From Methanosarcina sp. UBA289 (GTDB lineage: Archaea > Halobacteriota > Methanosarcinia > Methanosarcinales > Methanosarcinaceae): DNA of 55,275 bases. A program made the position numbers and the translations under genes. The notes under the pieces were generated by a model, which was not told where the DNA came from, made no database searches, and was given only the letters and a program-made list of their open reading frames with translations. The stretch's first letter is position 1, and every line of letters starts with the position of its first letter. Positions 8,344-16,690 of the stretch are shown in pieces. The stretch covers positions 1 through 55,275 of the forward strand of contig DAKJ01000021.1 of assembly GCA_002496565.1 (NCBI GenBank), given 5' to 3'.

Positions 8344-8451
8344 TGTCCGACAATTCAATTTCAGGGCAAAAGCACGTGAAAAATAAGGCATATAAAGCCT
8401 TTAAAGAGAAAAAGACGAATTTTGGATATTACCGATAGTAATTGTCGGACA
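8344..8451. repeat. Perfect 12-bp inverted repeats bounding 108 bp
   Basis: TGTCCGACAATT at 8344-8355 is matched exactly by AATTGTCGGACA at 8440-8451. The 84 bases between them code for nothing obvious. Terminal inverted repeats this close would fit a tiny non-autonomous transposable element or an excision remnant. No clear target-site duplication flanks it. Confidence 0.5.
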
Positions 8452-8532
8452 GCCTCTTTTGGGTGGGATGGCTGCCCGCAATTTTATTTTTCTTTATATT
8501 CATAACTTTTAGAGTTCTGAGCCGGATTTACC

Positions 8533-10122
8533 CTATCGTGTATATACTCGCTTACCTGCTGCCCAGGTTTCAGCAACAACGGGAGGGTTTTTTGGGTCGA
8601 GGTTGCCCTCGAGGATTACGAGGTCCGCAACCATGCCTTTTTTCAGCATACCTCGCTCTTTTTCTTGTCCACCAGCATAAGCGCCACCTGCGGTATACAT
8701 CCAGAGCCACTGCTCAAAAGGAAGCACCTGATCTGGAAAGATGACATTGCCTGCTCCATCGCTCATAGTTGATCCCATCACAGAGCCCTGAATCGGGTCA
8801 CGAGCGTCCATAAATCCTCCAGGATTATCACTGCTGGAAGCCACAATCACTCCTCCTTTAACAAGGTCACCATAAGCATACCACTTTCCATCATCTAACA
8901 CAACCTGTTTTGTATTTTGAGCCCTGGAAAGAAACTGAGGCTGGATACACGCACATCCTCCCATGCCAGCAAGGCGTTTTATCTGTAATGAGTTTATGAG
9001 AGTTACATGTTCCAAGCGTGGGCGCATTTCAAATCCTGCTGGAGCCCGAATAGCAGCATTTTCAAAGGCTTTAAGTACAGCATCTGTTGTAGCGTTCCCA
9101 AAAGAATGGACACATACCTGGAATCCCTTTTCAATTGATGAAAAGAGCATTTCCTCAAAATCATCACGGTATTTACCGCTGTTTATAGTCTGCCCTCCAA
9201 TTTTGAGAGAAAAGGCTACTGTTTCTGCTGTTGCGCCGTCAGCGAATAACTTGACTGGGCCCACACGCAGCCTTTCATCTCCCATTCCAGTGACCTGTCC
9301 TTGAAGCCGATGGTTTAGCTGATTATCAAGAAGAGTTCCTCCATGCGGCATCATTAGCACCGAGACCGGAAGCCGTCCTTCGTCGTGGAGTTTTTTATAT
9401 GCCGCCTCAGCATCCGGTGTGACTCCCGGATCGTGGACAGCGGTGATGCCAAATTGGAAAAGCTCTTTAGCACGTGCCTCGATAAGGTCTGCAAGTGTGT
9501 CGATATCAGTTTCCATCACCAGTTTGAACACAGGAATCTGAGCAGATTCAACAAGTACTCCCGTTGGTGTTACGTCACTTTCCCGGAGAATAATCCCACA
9601 GCGTGGGTCAGGAGTCGCTCTGTTGATCCCCAGAAGTTCAAGTGCTTGGGTATTTACTACACTTTGATGGAATGTAGTCTGGATGAGAAGAACCGGCCTT
9701 TCAGAACTGACTTCATCCAGATCTTTTTTAGTCAGATCGACTCCTCCCATTCTGGCATCGAACCAGCCAAAACCGACAACCCATCCTTTTCCCGGTTCTT
9801 TTCGAGCCTGTCTTTTAATAGCCTCCAGTATAGCTTCCTTTTCCGTTAGGCCTATTAGGTTCGCCCAGGTAGGGAGAAAGCAACCAAATGAAGAAAGGTG
9901 ATTATGAGAGTCAATGAAAGCAGGAAGTAAAACACGGTCTTTCAGGTCGTGAATTTCTGCATCTGGAAACGATTTCAGGATACTTGTGTCACCAACTGCA
10001 GCGATTTGACCTTCCCTGACAACTATGGCATCCGCATATTTTTGTTCCGGGTCCATAGTGAGTATCCGACCACCTTTGAATGCGATAGTTAAATTATTTT
10101 TTGCGTTAACAGTGTTATTCAT
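8533..10122 (-). CDS. Amidohydrolase family protein (YtcJ/exoenzyme-regulatory type)
   Basis: 529 residues of the metal-dependent amidohydrolase superfamily, amidohydro_3 branch. An N-terminal beta-sandwich (FKGGRILTMDPEQKYADAIV) leads to the metal-binding IDSHNHLSSFG near residue 73. Later come the conserved VHSFGN, LEHVTLI and SSSDNPGG, and the C-terminal GMVADLVILEGNLDP of the sandwich. Related enzymes hydrolyse amide or formamide bonds; substrate unknown. It is cytoplasmic, with no signal peptide. TTAGGAGAG precedes the ATG. It is followed by no gene on its strand and sits 65 bp downstream of the methyltransferase, so the two may be one transcript. Confidence 0.88.
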   Translation of the reverse strand: MNNTVNAKNNLTIAFKGGRILTMDPEQKYADAIVVREGQIAAVGDTSILKSFPDAEIHDLKDRVLLPAFIDSHNHLSSFGCFLPTWANLIGLTEKEAILEAIKRQARKEPGKGWVVGFGWFDARMGGVDLTKKDLDEVSSERPVLLIQTTFHQSVVNTQALELLGINRATPDPRCGIILRESDVTPTGVLVESAQIPVFKLVMETDIDTLADLIEARAKELFQFGITAVHDPGVTPDAEAAYKKLHDEGRLPVSVLMMPHGGTLLDNQLNHRLQGQVTGMGDERLRVGPVKLFADGATAETVAFSLKIGGQTINSGKYRDDFEEMLFSSIEKGFQVCVHSFGNATTDAVLKAFENAAIRAPAGFEMRPRLEHVTLINSLQIKRLAGMGGCACIQPQFLSRAQNTKQVVLDDGKWYAYGDLVKGGVIVASSSDNPGGFMDARDPIQGSVMGSTMSDGAGNVIFPDQVLPFEQWLWMYTAGGAYAGGQEKERGMLKKGMVADLVILEGNLDPKNPPVVAETWAAGKRVYTR

Positions 10123-10187
10123 AATTTCTCTCCTAAAAATCTCATTTTTTATTGTTTACGAGTCCCTGGCAACAGCTAGATCAGATC

Positions 10188-11123
10188 TTATTTCACTATT
10201 GCATGGGCGAAATTAGACAGGCAACACACTGGTCGACTTTCATTGATCCCCTTGAAGTAGATTTTTTTGTAATCCTCACTGGTCACGTTACAAATCCTGG
10301 AAAAACCGTGCTGAGAGATAAATGACTCTAACATTCCGTCCTTGACGCCGAATTTATAAGGCTCTCCCTTTTGTGCCATATCTTTTGTAGCATTCTTTAT
10401 CTCATTCTGATTGCATGCGGTACACTGCACACCGCATATTCCATTCGTTCTGTATATGCTGGATTCGTATACGTAGTCGAAGATTATGGCACTTCCAGTT
10501 TCCGAGTTTTTTGAGATGAAATATAGCATCTCATCAACGGCTTTCGGTGGAAGGTAGTAAATGAGCCCTTCGATGATAAAAACGGTCTTCTGCGACTTTT
10601 TATATCCATGTTCCAGCAGCCGCTGGCCAAAATCTTCGGTCTCGAAATCAACTGAAACATACTCTACGTGGTCCGGAAGCGAACCAAAGATATCTTTGAT
10701 TTTTTCAATTTTGACGCTTTGAGTTTCTGGGTGATCTATCTCAAAAACCTTTACATTACCCCTGAGACCTTCGATTCTGTATGCCCTGGTATCATATCCG
10801 GCGCCTAAAATGATCAGTTGCTCAAGACCTTCGTTTATTAATTTCTTTACAAAATCATCAAAATACCTTACTCTTGCTGAAAGTGAATTGTGCACTCCAG
10901 GGAACGGAGTTTTAGAAGGGTCATGGGCCGCCATTTCCATAAACACCAAATATTGCGGGCTAAGAAAGCGGGAGGCATAAGGGTCATAGCAGATGCGTTC
11001 ACCTTCTGGCTTGAGCGATTCAAGAGCTCTAACGAATGCCACATTTTCTGCTGTAATGCTTGACCCTTTTTTCTTCTCAGCAGTCTCAAAAGTCTTATTT
11101 CTTGTATTGTCCATTTTTTTCAT
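10188..11123 (-). CDS. SAM-dependent methyltransferase, leucine carboxyl methyltransferase-like family
   Basis: About 311 residues. The SAM-binding motif ILGAGYDTRAYRIEG (near residue 108) is the hallmark of the LCM/PPM1-like family described as TIGR00027; an acidic-loop EIDHPETQ, then IIEGLIYYLPP, follow. Members methylate small molecules or carboxyl groups, often in secondary metabolism; the target here is unknown. Cysteine-rich CGVQCTAC sits in the C-terminal part. Three ATGs lie close together; I use the one at 11123 because GGGGATGA is well spaced for it, while the ATG at 11132 touches the GGGG. It is divergent from a TetR gene and probably shares its operator. Confidence 0.82.
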   Translation of the reverse strand: MKKMDNTRNKTFETAEKKKGSSITAENVAFVRALESLKPEGERICYDPYASRFLSPQYLVFMEMAAHDPSKTPFPGVHNSLSARVRYFDDFVKKLINEGLEQLIILGAGYDTRAYRIEGLRGNVKVFEIDHPETQSVKIEKIKDIFGSLPDHVEYVSVDFETEDFGQRLLEHGYKKSQKTVFIIEGLIYYLPPKAVDEMLYFISKNSETGSAIIFDYVYESSIYRTNGICGVQCTACNQNEIKNATKDMAQKGEPYKFGVKDGMLESFISQHGFSRICNVTSEDYKKIYFKGINESRPVCCLSNFAHAIVK

Positions 11124-11237
11124 AACTTTCATCCCCGTGAATTTACTTCTATGTCTCTTGATCCTGATATCTCACCTATTTTGAAGTTTTTCATCCTAGT
11201 TTACCGGTTAATAGTATGAGTAATACTTGATAGTAAA

Positions 11238-11261
11238 TAAAGTTACTCATTGGTAACTTTA
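11238..11261. promoter_or_regulatory. 24-bp operator palindrome between methyltransferase and TetR genes
   Basis: Perfect 9-bp arms, TAAAGTTAC and GTAACTTTA, are separated by six bases. The site lies in the divergent region between the methyltransferase and the TetR-family regulator, and a TATA-like TTATATAT follows near 11278. Size and symmetry fit a TetR operator that would control both promoters. Confidence 0.7.
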
Positions 11262-11315
11262 GTTTTCCATCGGTAAATTATATATGAGTTGATACTAAAG
11301 TTTGAAGCGGTGATT

Positions 11316-11969
11316 ATGTTGTCAAGGATGCTTCCTGAGTACAGGGAAGAGGCAAAAAAGAGGATTGTTGAAGCAGGGCTAGAGGTAATGTATGAGAAAG
11401 GATACTGTAGCACTACAATGGAAGAGATTGCTCGCCGCCTTAATGTCAGCAAACCCGCCCTATACCGCTATTTTAAAAATAAAGATGAACTGGTCATAGA
11501 AAGTGCAAATTACCTGCAAACACAGTATCGTGAGATAAAAACAACCCGAAACCCTGACATATGCCCGGTTGGCGAATGGATAGGAATTTTCGATCAACTA
11601 ATGTCACCTGACAAAAAAATACACGCACTATACTTTGAGATTCTCGGGATGACAGTACACAAACCTGAAGTCCAGAAAAAGTCGGTCGAAGGGATGAAGA
11701 ATGGTATTGACCAGCCAGCTCATGAAATCGCAGAACAGCAACAGAAAGGCCTTATTCCTGCCGATGCCGATCCGCGTACCCTTGCAGCCGCCATCGTGTC
11801 GCTATTCAACGGAATGCGGGTTCTTATTCTTCTTGGTGTTGCCTGGGAAGAGGTACGTTCTCGATGGATAGAAATACTCCAAAATTTGTTCGAAATTAAA
11901 AAAGGACAGGCAGAATGCCCTAAGAATTGTAAAAGATTTAGAGATTGTAATCCTTCACAAAAAATATGA
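11316..11969 (+). CDS. TetR/AcrR family transcriptional regulator with cysteine-rich tail
   Basis: 217 residues. The N-terminal helix-turn-helix TTMEEIARRLNVSKPALYRY, followed by FKNKDEL, is the classic TetR DNA-binding domain; the rest is the helical ligand and dimer domain. I chose the ATG at 11316 over the TTG nine codons upstream because conserved sequence starts here and GCGGTGA precedes it. Such proteins usually repress neighbouring genes until a ligand binds; the operator at 11238-11261 makes the divergent methyltransferase/amidohydrolase pair the likely target along with itself. Unusual: the last 20 residues contain CPKNCKRFRDC, three closely spaced cysteines that might sense metal or redox state. 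Confidence 0.9.
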   Translation: MLSRMLPEYREEAKKRIVEAGLEVMYEKGYCSTTMEEIARRLNVSKPALYRYFKNKDELVIESANYLQTQYREIKTTRNPDICPVGEWIGIFDQLMSPDKKIHALYFEILGMTVHKPEVQKKSVEGMKNGIDQPAHEIAEQQQKGLIPADADPRTLAAAIVSLFNGMRVLILLGVAWEEVRSRWIEILQNLFEIKKGQAECPKNCKRFRDCNPSQKI

Positions 11970-11980
11970 ATATAATCTTC

Positions 11981-12010
11981 TCTAGAAGAATTTCAATTAT
12001 TCCTTCTAGA
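11981..12010 (+). terminator. Hairpin after the TetR gene
   Basis: TCTAGAAGAAT pairs with ATTCCTTCTAGA with one bulged base, about 12 bases after the regulator's stop. It could end the TetR transcript, although no strong T run follows. Confidence 0.4.
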
Positions 12011-12121
12011 GTCCTAAGTTTAAGAGGCTCTCCTGATATGCCATTCAGATTGAAATTATAGAGCCAGAATGCTTGAAAGGGGATTGAGGGTATATCTGCA
12101 ATAATTAGTTGCAATGTATTT

Positions 12122-12751
12122 TTATCCTTCAATATAGTCAGGGCTTACAGTCAAAATCTTTTCATTCATTTCAAGCTCGTTTTTTATTCTGGTTGCATCT
12201 TTTTCCGGGATCCAATTCTCTGGTTTATTCCAATTCTGAGACCCATCTCCAAAAAGAACATAACACACCACGGACTTTTCCACCTGAAGATTATATTTTT
12301 CCATTACCTTCAGAAAAGTTTCATCTTTAAGACCTTCTTCGGATACAATGAGATAAGAACAATTTTCCTTTTCGATTTCAGGGAATCTGGGTTCAGGGAT
12401 TTCAGGATTTATAGGATCATTCCAATTCTTCTCTTTTCTCAAGTCATCTTTTTTATCGTCATCTACTTTTACGTAGTATATATTTCCCATATAATCAACG
12501 TTATACTCCAGGATACAGCTTCGGGTCATGTTACAGTTTTCAAGTATAGCTTTAACTTCCGGCTCAGTGGTTCCATCTTCAAATTCTATAAATAAACCGC
12601 CGGCTCGCACTCCTTGAACTGGCTTTTCCGTATCAATTGACATTTCAGAGTCAACGTGTGTTGGAGTAAATAATACCAATGGTATTAAGAGAATAAGAAA
12701 AGCAATGAAAACAGCGACAAACAATATTTTATAAATAGATCTATTCATCAT
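12122..12751 (-). CDS. UPF0228 family protein
   Basis: 209 residues: one N-terminal membrane segment (ILFVAVFIAFLILLIPLVLF) and a soluble domain outside the cytoplasm. The pattern VRAGGLFIEFEDGTTEPEVKA, followed by LENCNMT and YNVDY, is what I recall of the UPF0228 proteins, which occur as several paralogues in Methanosarcina genomes and have no assigned role. The GTT-EPEVKAIL segment resembles the small inhibitor-like fold of subtilisin propeptides, but I would not assign that. GGTGATTTCC precedes a double ATG. The gene stands alone. Confidence 0.85.
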   Translation of the reverse strand: MMNRSIYKILFVAVFIAFLILLIPLVLFTPTHVDSEMSIDTEKPVQGVRAGGLFIEFEDGTTEPEVKAILENCNMTRSCILEYNVDYMGNIYYVKVDDDKKDDLRKEKNWNDPINPEIPEPRFPEIEKENCSYLIVSEEGLKDETFLKVMEKYNLQVEKSVVCYVLFGDGSQNWNKPENWIPEKDATRIKNELEMNEKILTVSPDYIEG

Positions 12752-12983
12752 TGGAAATCACCGCAAAAAATTGAGGGATTTTACATTCTCATATGAGAGT
12801 ACTTTGATAAGTTCACTAAACTCCATAAACTCTTTTTTGTTAACTCCTTATAAGTTTTCTCTCCATAGTATCAAACAATCATAGATATGAAAATAATTAT
12901 GGCTTGAAAAGTACGAAAAACACTGAGTTTTGATAATTTGCCCGGAAAAAACCTATAACTATTTATTTGGAGGTCATTAAAAT

Positions 12984-13010
12984 ATGTTAAAGGTATTAAA
13001 TCAAACCTGA
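12984..13010 (+). CDS. Possible 8-codon upstream ORF
   Basis: ATG-TTA-AAG... encodes MLKVLNQT and stop. It follows a strong GGAGGT at nine bases, stronger than the site of the true gene that starts 28 bases later. It might be a leader peptide or an accident. Confidence 0.25.
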   Translation: MLKVLNQT

Positions 13011-13038
13011 TTTTTAACCCGTTAGCTGAGGCAGCAGA

Positions 13039-13857
13039 ATGAGAAATATTACTAAATATGGAATTTTTTTATTTGGGGTTCTTTCTTTACTGACATTAAG
13101 TGTTTTAGTACTGTCCAATCCTTCAAATGAGAATACTGAACTTGAAAACAGTAGCAATGAACCTATTGATTTTGGCATATGTATAGACTTTATACCATAC
13201 ACCCATGAGGAGTTAAAAGACAACTCCGATACTATTGTAATGGGTACAGTTAAAGAAAAACTTCCACCCAGATGGAATACGGCAGATGGAAAAAAACCGA
13301 ACAAATTACTTAATAAAATTGAATATCCTGACGACATCATTTATACTGACATCGTTATAAGTGTTGATGAATACCTGAAAAACCCGTTATCGTCTAGAGA
13401 GCTTATTGTAAGAGTCACCGGTGGGACGGTTGGAGATTTTAGCATGACTACAGATGCTGATCCACTATTCAATACTAGCGAAAAAGTTTTGCTCTATTTG
13501 AGTAAAGATGAAAGCTCCAGTACCGGGAATATTGGTCCTGAACACTTCATAGTTACAGATTTTTACCGTGGTAAATATACATTAACAGAGGATGGAAAAG
13601 CTATAACCCCTGATGAAACTGTTACTCTGGAAGAATTGTTGAATGCAATTAATCAAACCAATAATAACACAAATGAAACCGAAGCATCAGATAATAAAGA
13701 AACAGCAAATAAAGAAACAGCAAATGTAGAAACAGCAGATAAGCAAGAAGAATTTGGTTCTACTATTGAATCAAACAAAATCCCTTTCACAAGCTTCTTC
13801 TGGCTGCTTTTAGCATTGCTTGGGGCAGTTTCAATTGTAAGACGCAGGCAGCAATAA
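13039..13857 (+). CDS. Exported protein with C-terminal membrane anchor
   Basis: 272 residues with no recognised domain. A signal segment (FLFGVLSLLTLSVLVL) opens the protein. The body, about residues 45-195, is a beta-rich domain with ELIVRVTGG and EKVLLYLSK. Next comes a Thr/Asn/Glu-rich linker with near-repeats (NKETANKETANVETAD). The end is IPFTSFFWLLLALLGAVSIV followed by RRRQQ. Signal peptide, spacer, terminal helix and arginine cluster resemble archaeosortase (CTERM-type) substrates, but no canonical PGF motif is present. It probably sits on the cell surface. GAGG precedes the ATG. Confidence 0.7.
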   Translation: MRNITKYGIFLFGVLSLLTLSVLVLSNPSNENTELENSSNEPIDFGICIDFIPYTHEELKDNSDTIVMGTVKEKLPPRWNTADGKKPNKLLNKIEYPDDIIYTDIVISVDEYLKNPLSSRELIVRVTGGTVGDFSMTTDADPLFNTSEKVLLYLSKDESSSTGNIGPEHFIVTDFYRGKYTLTEDGKAITPDETVTLEELLNAINQTNNNTNETEASDNKETANKETANVETADKQEEFGSTIESNKIPFTSFFWLLLALLGAVSIVRRRQQ

Positions 13858-13968
13858 GCTATTTATAATTTATTAAATAGCTGTTCAGCCTTATTTTTAT
13901 TTACATGACAGTGCCTATGGCTTACATGATAACAGGAAGAGCAAATCGGTCGGAGGGAAAGTAAAAAA

Positions 13969-14487
13969 GTGAGTGTTTATAGTAATGGCATTCTTTTGTT
14001 CAGGTTCAGGAACGAAAGACTCGAAGTGATGTTAGCTCATCCGGGTGGGCCAATCTGGTCAAAAAAAGACCATGGGGTGTGGTCGATACCTAAAGGGCTG
14101 CCCGAAGGTAATGAAAAACCTCTGGACACGGCAAAAAGAGAATTTAAAGAAGAAATAGGTTTTGAGGTTGACGGCAAGTTTATTGATCTGGGAGAGTTGA
14201 ACCAGTCCGGATACAAGATAGTGCATGTATGGGCTCTTGAAAAAGACCTGGATGTAACAAACGTTGTAAGTAATACATTTACGCTTGAGTGGCCAAAAAA
14301 CTCCGGGAAAGTACATGCGTATCCCGAGGTCGACAAAGCAGGCTGGTTCGATATCGAGCTGGCTAAGGAAAAAATCCGAAAAGGACAGATAGGTTTTATT
14401 GACAGGCTCATGGATATCTTAAATTACTCCCGGAAGGAAGAAAAATTGGACAAGAAAAAAAGATACCGGCAAACCACACTATTTTAA
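13969..14487 (+). CDS. Nudix hydrolase
   Basis: 172 residues with a complete Nudix box, G-x5-E-x7-REFKEEIGF, at about residues 44-66, the site that binds the divalent metal and cleaves a nucleoside diphosphate linked to another group. The Pfam-like start YSNGILLFRF and WSIPKG are typical of the diadenosine-polyphosphate/NTP-pyrophosphohydrolase group. The C-terminal tail is basic (KKKRYRQ). The start is GTG, after GGAGGG at twelve bases. A broken partial copy of this gene lies at 7876-8068. Confidence 0.9.
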   Translation: MSVYSNGILLFRFRNERLEVMLAHPGGPIWSKKDHGVWSIPKGLPEGNEKPLDTAKREFKEEIGFEVDGKFIDLGELNQSGYKIVHVWALEKDLDVTNVVSNTFTLEWPKNSGKVHAYPEVDKAGWFDIELAKEKIRKGQIGFIDRLMDILNYSRKEEKLDKKKRYRQTTLF

Positions 14488-14546
14488 AGATAGAAACAGC
14501 GACTTCCTTCTCGCTTTTGTTCATTTCAGCCACTGAAAAAACTGAT

Positions 14547-14560
14547 GGGGTTTTAACCCC
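14547..14560. terminator. GGGGTT-TT-AACCCC hairpin between convergent genes
   Basis: A perfect 6-bp stem with a two-base loop (or 5 bp with four) lies in the 120-bp spacer where the Nudix gene and a minus-strand gene converge. It could serve as a terminator for either direction. Confidence 0.4.
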
Positions 14561-14607
14561 TGAGAACATTATACTTTGAGAAGTTTAAATCTTCTGGAAA
14601 TCAATCT

Positions 14608-14880
14608 TTATTTAGCGAATCTTGTTCTCGAATATATAGTATACAATCTGTCAATATGATCCCATATAACATCATATGAAAATCTGACATAAGAGAAAGG
14701 ATAGTTTACCCAGAAAACCACTTTCCTGAAATTCGATAGGTCTCTATAGTCCTCTACCCACATGGATTCGCTTAAAAATCCCTTCCAGATAAGAGATTTT
14801 TGCATATGTTTCCATCGCCTGAACATATGGACTATTATGAGTAAGAAGGCACAAGCGATGGCGAATTGTTTTTTTGTCAT
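14608..14880 (-). CDS. Small membrane-associated protein of unknown function
   Basis: 90 residues, no family recognised. An N-terminal hydrophobic helix (FAIACAFLLIIVHMF) is followed by a basic and strongly aromatic stretch (RRWKHMQ..., VEDYRDLSNF, VFWVNYPFSYVRFSYDVIW). One membrane pass with a cytoplasmic aromatic tail is likely. GAGGGTGA precedes the ATG at good spacing, which supports it as a real gene. Confidence 0.6.
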   Translation of the reverse strand: MTKKQFAIACAFLLIIVHMFRRWKHMQKSLIWKGFLSESMWVEDYRDLSNFRKVVFWVNYPFSYVRFSYDVIWDHIDRLYTIYSRTRFAK

Positions 14881-15290
14881 TCTTTCACCCTCAACGACTT
14901 GATAAACTTAATAAACTTAATTAATTTATGAAATAATCTCGAATAGGGTAAAATTTTCCTGTATTTAGCTAAAGTAAACCTCAAACCAACCTTTTTGAGA
15001 TTCAAATCCTTGTTGGAAAATTGTCAAACTCCTTCAAACAATAAGAAAATCTTTTTTTGATAGCTTGATGTGTTTAAATACATCTCCTTTCGCCTATATA
15101 TTTTTGCTTCAAAAAGATCTGTAAAGTTTTCAAATGTTTTTCAGCCGATAGCAAATCTATAAATTTTTAATTTTCTAGGCTCTGTAGAAAATCGATATAA
15201 TACAGCTCCAGTGCGATTGATATTGTATTATAAGTTACCACAAAGGTATCTAAGAAATAGACAGAGTTAAGATAAAACACCAGTATTCTA
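14881..15290. other. AT-rich spacer downstream of the STAND/radical SAM operon
   Basis: No gene is visible in these 410 bases. Apart from short A/T repeats near 14900-14930 I see no terminator, inverted repeat or attachment site. It marks the right-hand (3') end of the AT-rich four-gene operon. Confidence 0.5.
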
Positions 15291-16331
15291 TCAACATAAA
15301 TTTATTAATTTCCAATTAGGACATCCACCTAAACATATAATTTTTTTTGGACATTTCTCACATTTTTCATTCAAGGTTCTTTGTCGAATCTTGATAAATT
15401 CATTACCAGTTGTCCAAGCCTCCAACAAGGTATTATTTTCTAGATCAATACTAGAATGTGTGTTTTCCATAAATGAACATGGATATGCTTGCATATCTTC
15501 TGAGATAAACATCGAAAAACGACCAGCATCACAACAGTCGAAGAAAGTTGGAGAAATATTAATATAATTCACCAGTCCAGATACAAGACAACTGTCAAAC
15601 CCGATTTTATAACCGTGAGATTTCTGAACTTCATCGAAAAAAACATTTAATGAACTGCTTTCTTTTAGAAGATCATCTTTTTCTTCAATTCTGCCAAGAG
15701 GTTTATAATTGAGAAAAATGAGGGCATTTACTGAAGACAAAAAAGTAGGAGGGTTTTTTAGCCATTGTATTGCTGTTGCAATACTATCTTTATCTAACAC
15801 AAAATGAACATTCGTTTTAACATCTAGAGATATTAATTTTTCAATTGCTAGTTCCAACTCATTATATGGGGAATACGCACTAACGGCTACAGCGCCACAG
15901 TACGCAGCAGATGCTTCAAGTACTTTTTTGGTCAAGCCACGACCATTGGTTGTATATGATGGAACTATATTATATTCTTCTCTAGTCATTTTTAAAATTT
16001 CACAGAAATCTGGGTGCTGATTTGGATTCCCTCCACCAAGCGCAACCTGTAAAACTGGCAGATTATGCGCTTGCTCCATAATTTGTCTGTATTTTTCAAG
16101 CTTCATGTGTTTTCCAAAGAGATTAGCTTTGCGATAACAGCGGAGGCATTCTCTATCGCACCATCGTGTTATCGATATATCCAATAACTCCGGACCATTT
16201 TCAGACCAAAATGGAGGCTCAAAACCCACGTCCTCAATTCTTAGAAAAAATCCGGTTTCAGAGTTAAATAATACGGTATAATGTTGCTCAGGGAACCTTT
16301 GCAAAATGAATTTATGCTTTACCATGCGCAT
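15291..16331 (-). CDS. Radical SAM/SPASM domain protein
   Basis: 346 residues. The radical SAM cluster motif CDRECLRC (Cys near residues 58, 62 and 65) follows the lead-in ELLDISITRW. GGGNP is the SAM-binding glycine motif. The C-terminal SPASM region, with DCCDAGRFS, AYPC and the final CEKCPKKIICLGGC, should bind auxiliary Fe-S clusters. Such enzymes modify peptides or proteins through radical chemistry, for example ring or thioether formation. It is the last gene of a four-gene operon, and its start overlaps the preceding 123-aa gene by 13 bases. A second ATG six bases downstream is equally possible. Inference: it acts on one of the small proteins encoded just upstream. Confidence 0.9.
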   Translation of the reverse strand: MRMVKHKFILQRFPEQHYTVLFNSETGFFLRIEDVGFEPPFWSENGPELLDISITRWCDRECLRCYRKANLFGKHMKLEKYRQIMEQAHNLPVLQVALGGGNPNQHPDFCEILKMTREEYNIVPSYTTNGRGLTKKVLEASAAYCGAVAVSAYSPYNELELAIEKLISLDVKTNVHFVLDKDSIATAIQWLKNPPTFLSSVNALIFLNYKPLGRIEEKDDLLKESSSLNVFFDEVQKSHGYKIGFDSCLVSGLVNYINISPTFFDCCDAGRFSMFISEDMQAYPCSFMENTHSSIDLENNTLLEAWTTGNEFIKIRQRTLNEKCEKCPKKIICLGGCPNWKLINLC

Positions 16332-16690
16332 TCTATTCCATTAAAATATAATTCATCGTTCTCGATCTCGAATGAATCAGTACAAAAATATGCTTCTAGC
16401 CAATCGCCATCATCACTAGATAATTTCCCTATATAAACTCGTTTTCCTTTTTCCAGACTTTGAGTAATTTTTTCTTTTAAGGATTTATCTCCAGAAAAGT
16501 TATCTGGACTATTAAGTTCAGTCATTTTACTGGAAACAATAGAATACAATCTCTTAAAAATTGGGAGGAGTGGTGAATCTTTTTGAACTCCAACGAGATT
16601 AAAAAATCTCTCTTCAGTAAAGTCTCTAGTTGAGATTATTACAAAAGATGTAGATGAACTATTTGTAACAAAATCAGTTCGTATTTTCAT
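16319..16690 (-). CDS. Small protein with N-terminal TNSSST motif, candidate radical SAM substrate
   Basis: 123 residues beginning MKIRTDFVTNSSSTSFVII. From memory, this Ser/Thr-rich opening recurs in uncharacterised bacterial proteins; I cannot verify it here. No signal peptide, cysteine core or membrane segment is present; it has one cysteine near the middle of the last third and one near the end (ECAW). Residues from about 8 to 50 align with the next gene upstream, including RFF..V.KDS and (I/F)KRLY. A strong GGGAGAAG precedes the ATG. It overlaps the upstream gene by 17 bases and the radical SAM gene by 13, so all are co-translated. Function unknown; context suggests a substrate or partner. 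Confidence 0.7.
   Translation of the reverse strand: MKIRTDFVTNSSSTSFVIISTRDFTEERFFNLVGVQKDSPLLPIFKRLYSIVSSKMTELNSPDNFSGDKSLKEKITQSLEKGKRVYIGKLSSDDGDWLEAYFCTDSFEIENDELYFNGIECAW

Larger units (their letters stand above)
7784..8532. other. Gene-decay spacer
   Basis: This 750-bp stretch has no intact gene. It contains a broken Nudix copy (7876-8068), an unrelated open tail of 40 codons (8067-8189, GTG start, ending in LFVFDFNI) and a 12-bp inverted repeat pair (8344-8451). The tail joined to the Nudix remnant may be the end of another lost gene. Confidence 0.6.

Noticed and set aside
8442..8744. 100-codon plus-strand frame beginning SDSLFWVGWLPAILFFF
   Set aside because: Most of it is antisense to the amidohydrolase C-terminus, it starts inside an inverted repeat and it has no ribosome site.
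11938..12132. 64-codon minus-strand frame
   Set aside because: It overlaps the end of the TetR gene and a hairpin, has no ribosome site and matches nothing I know.
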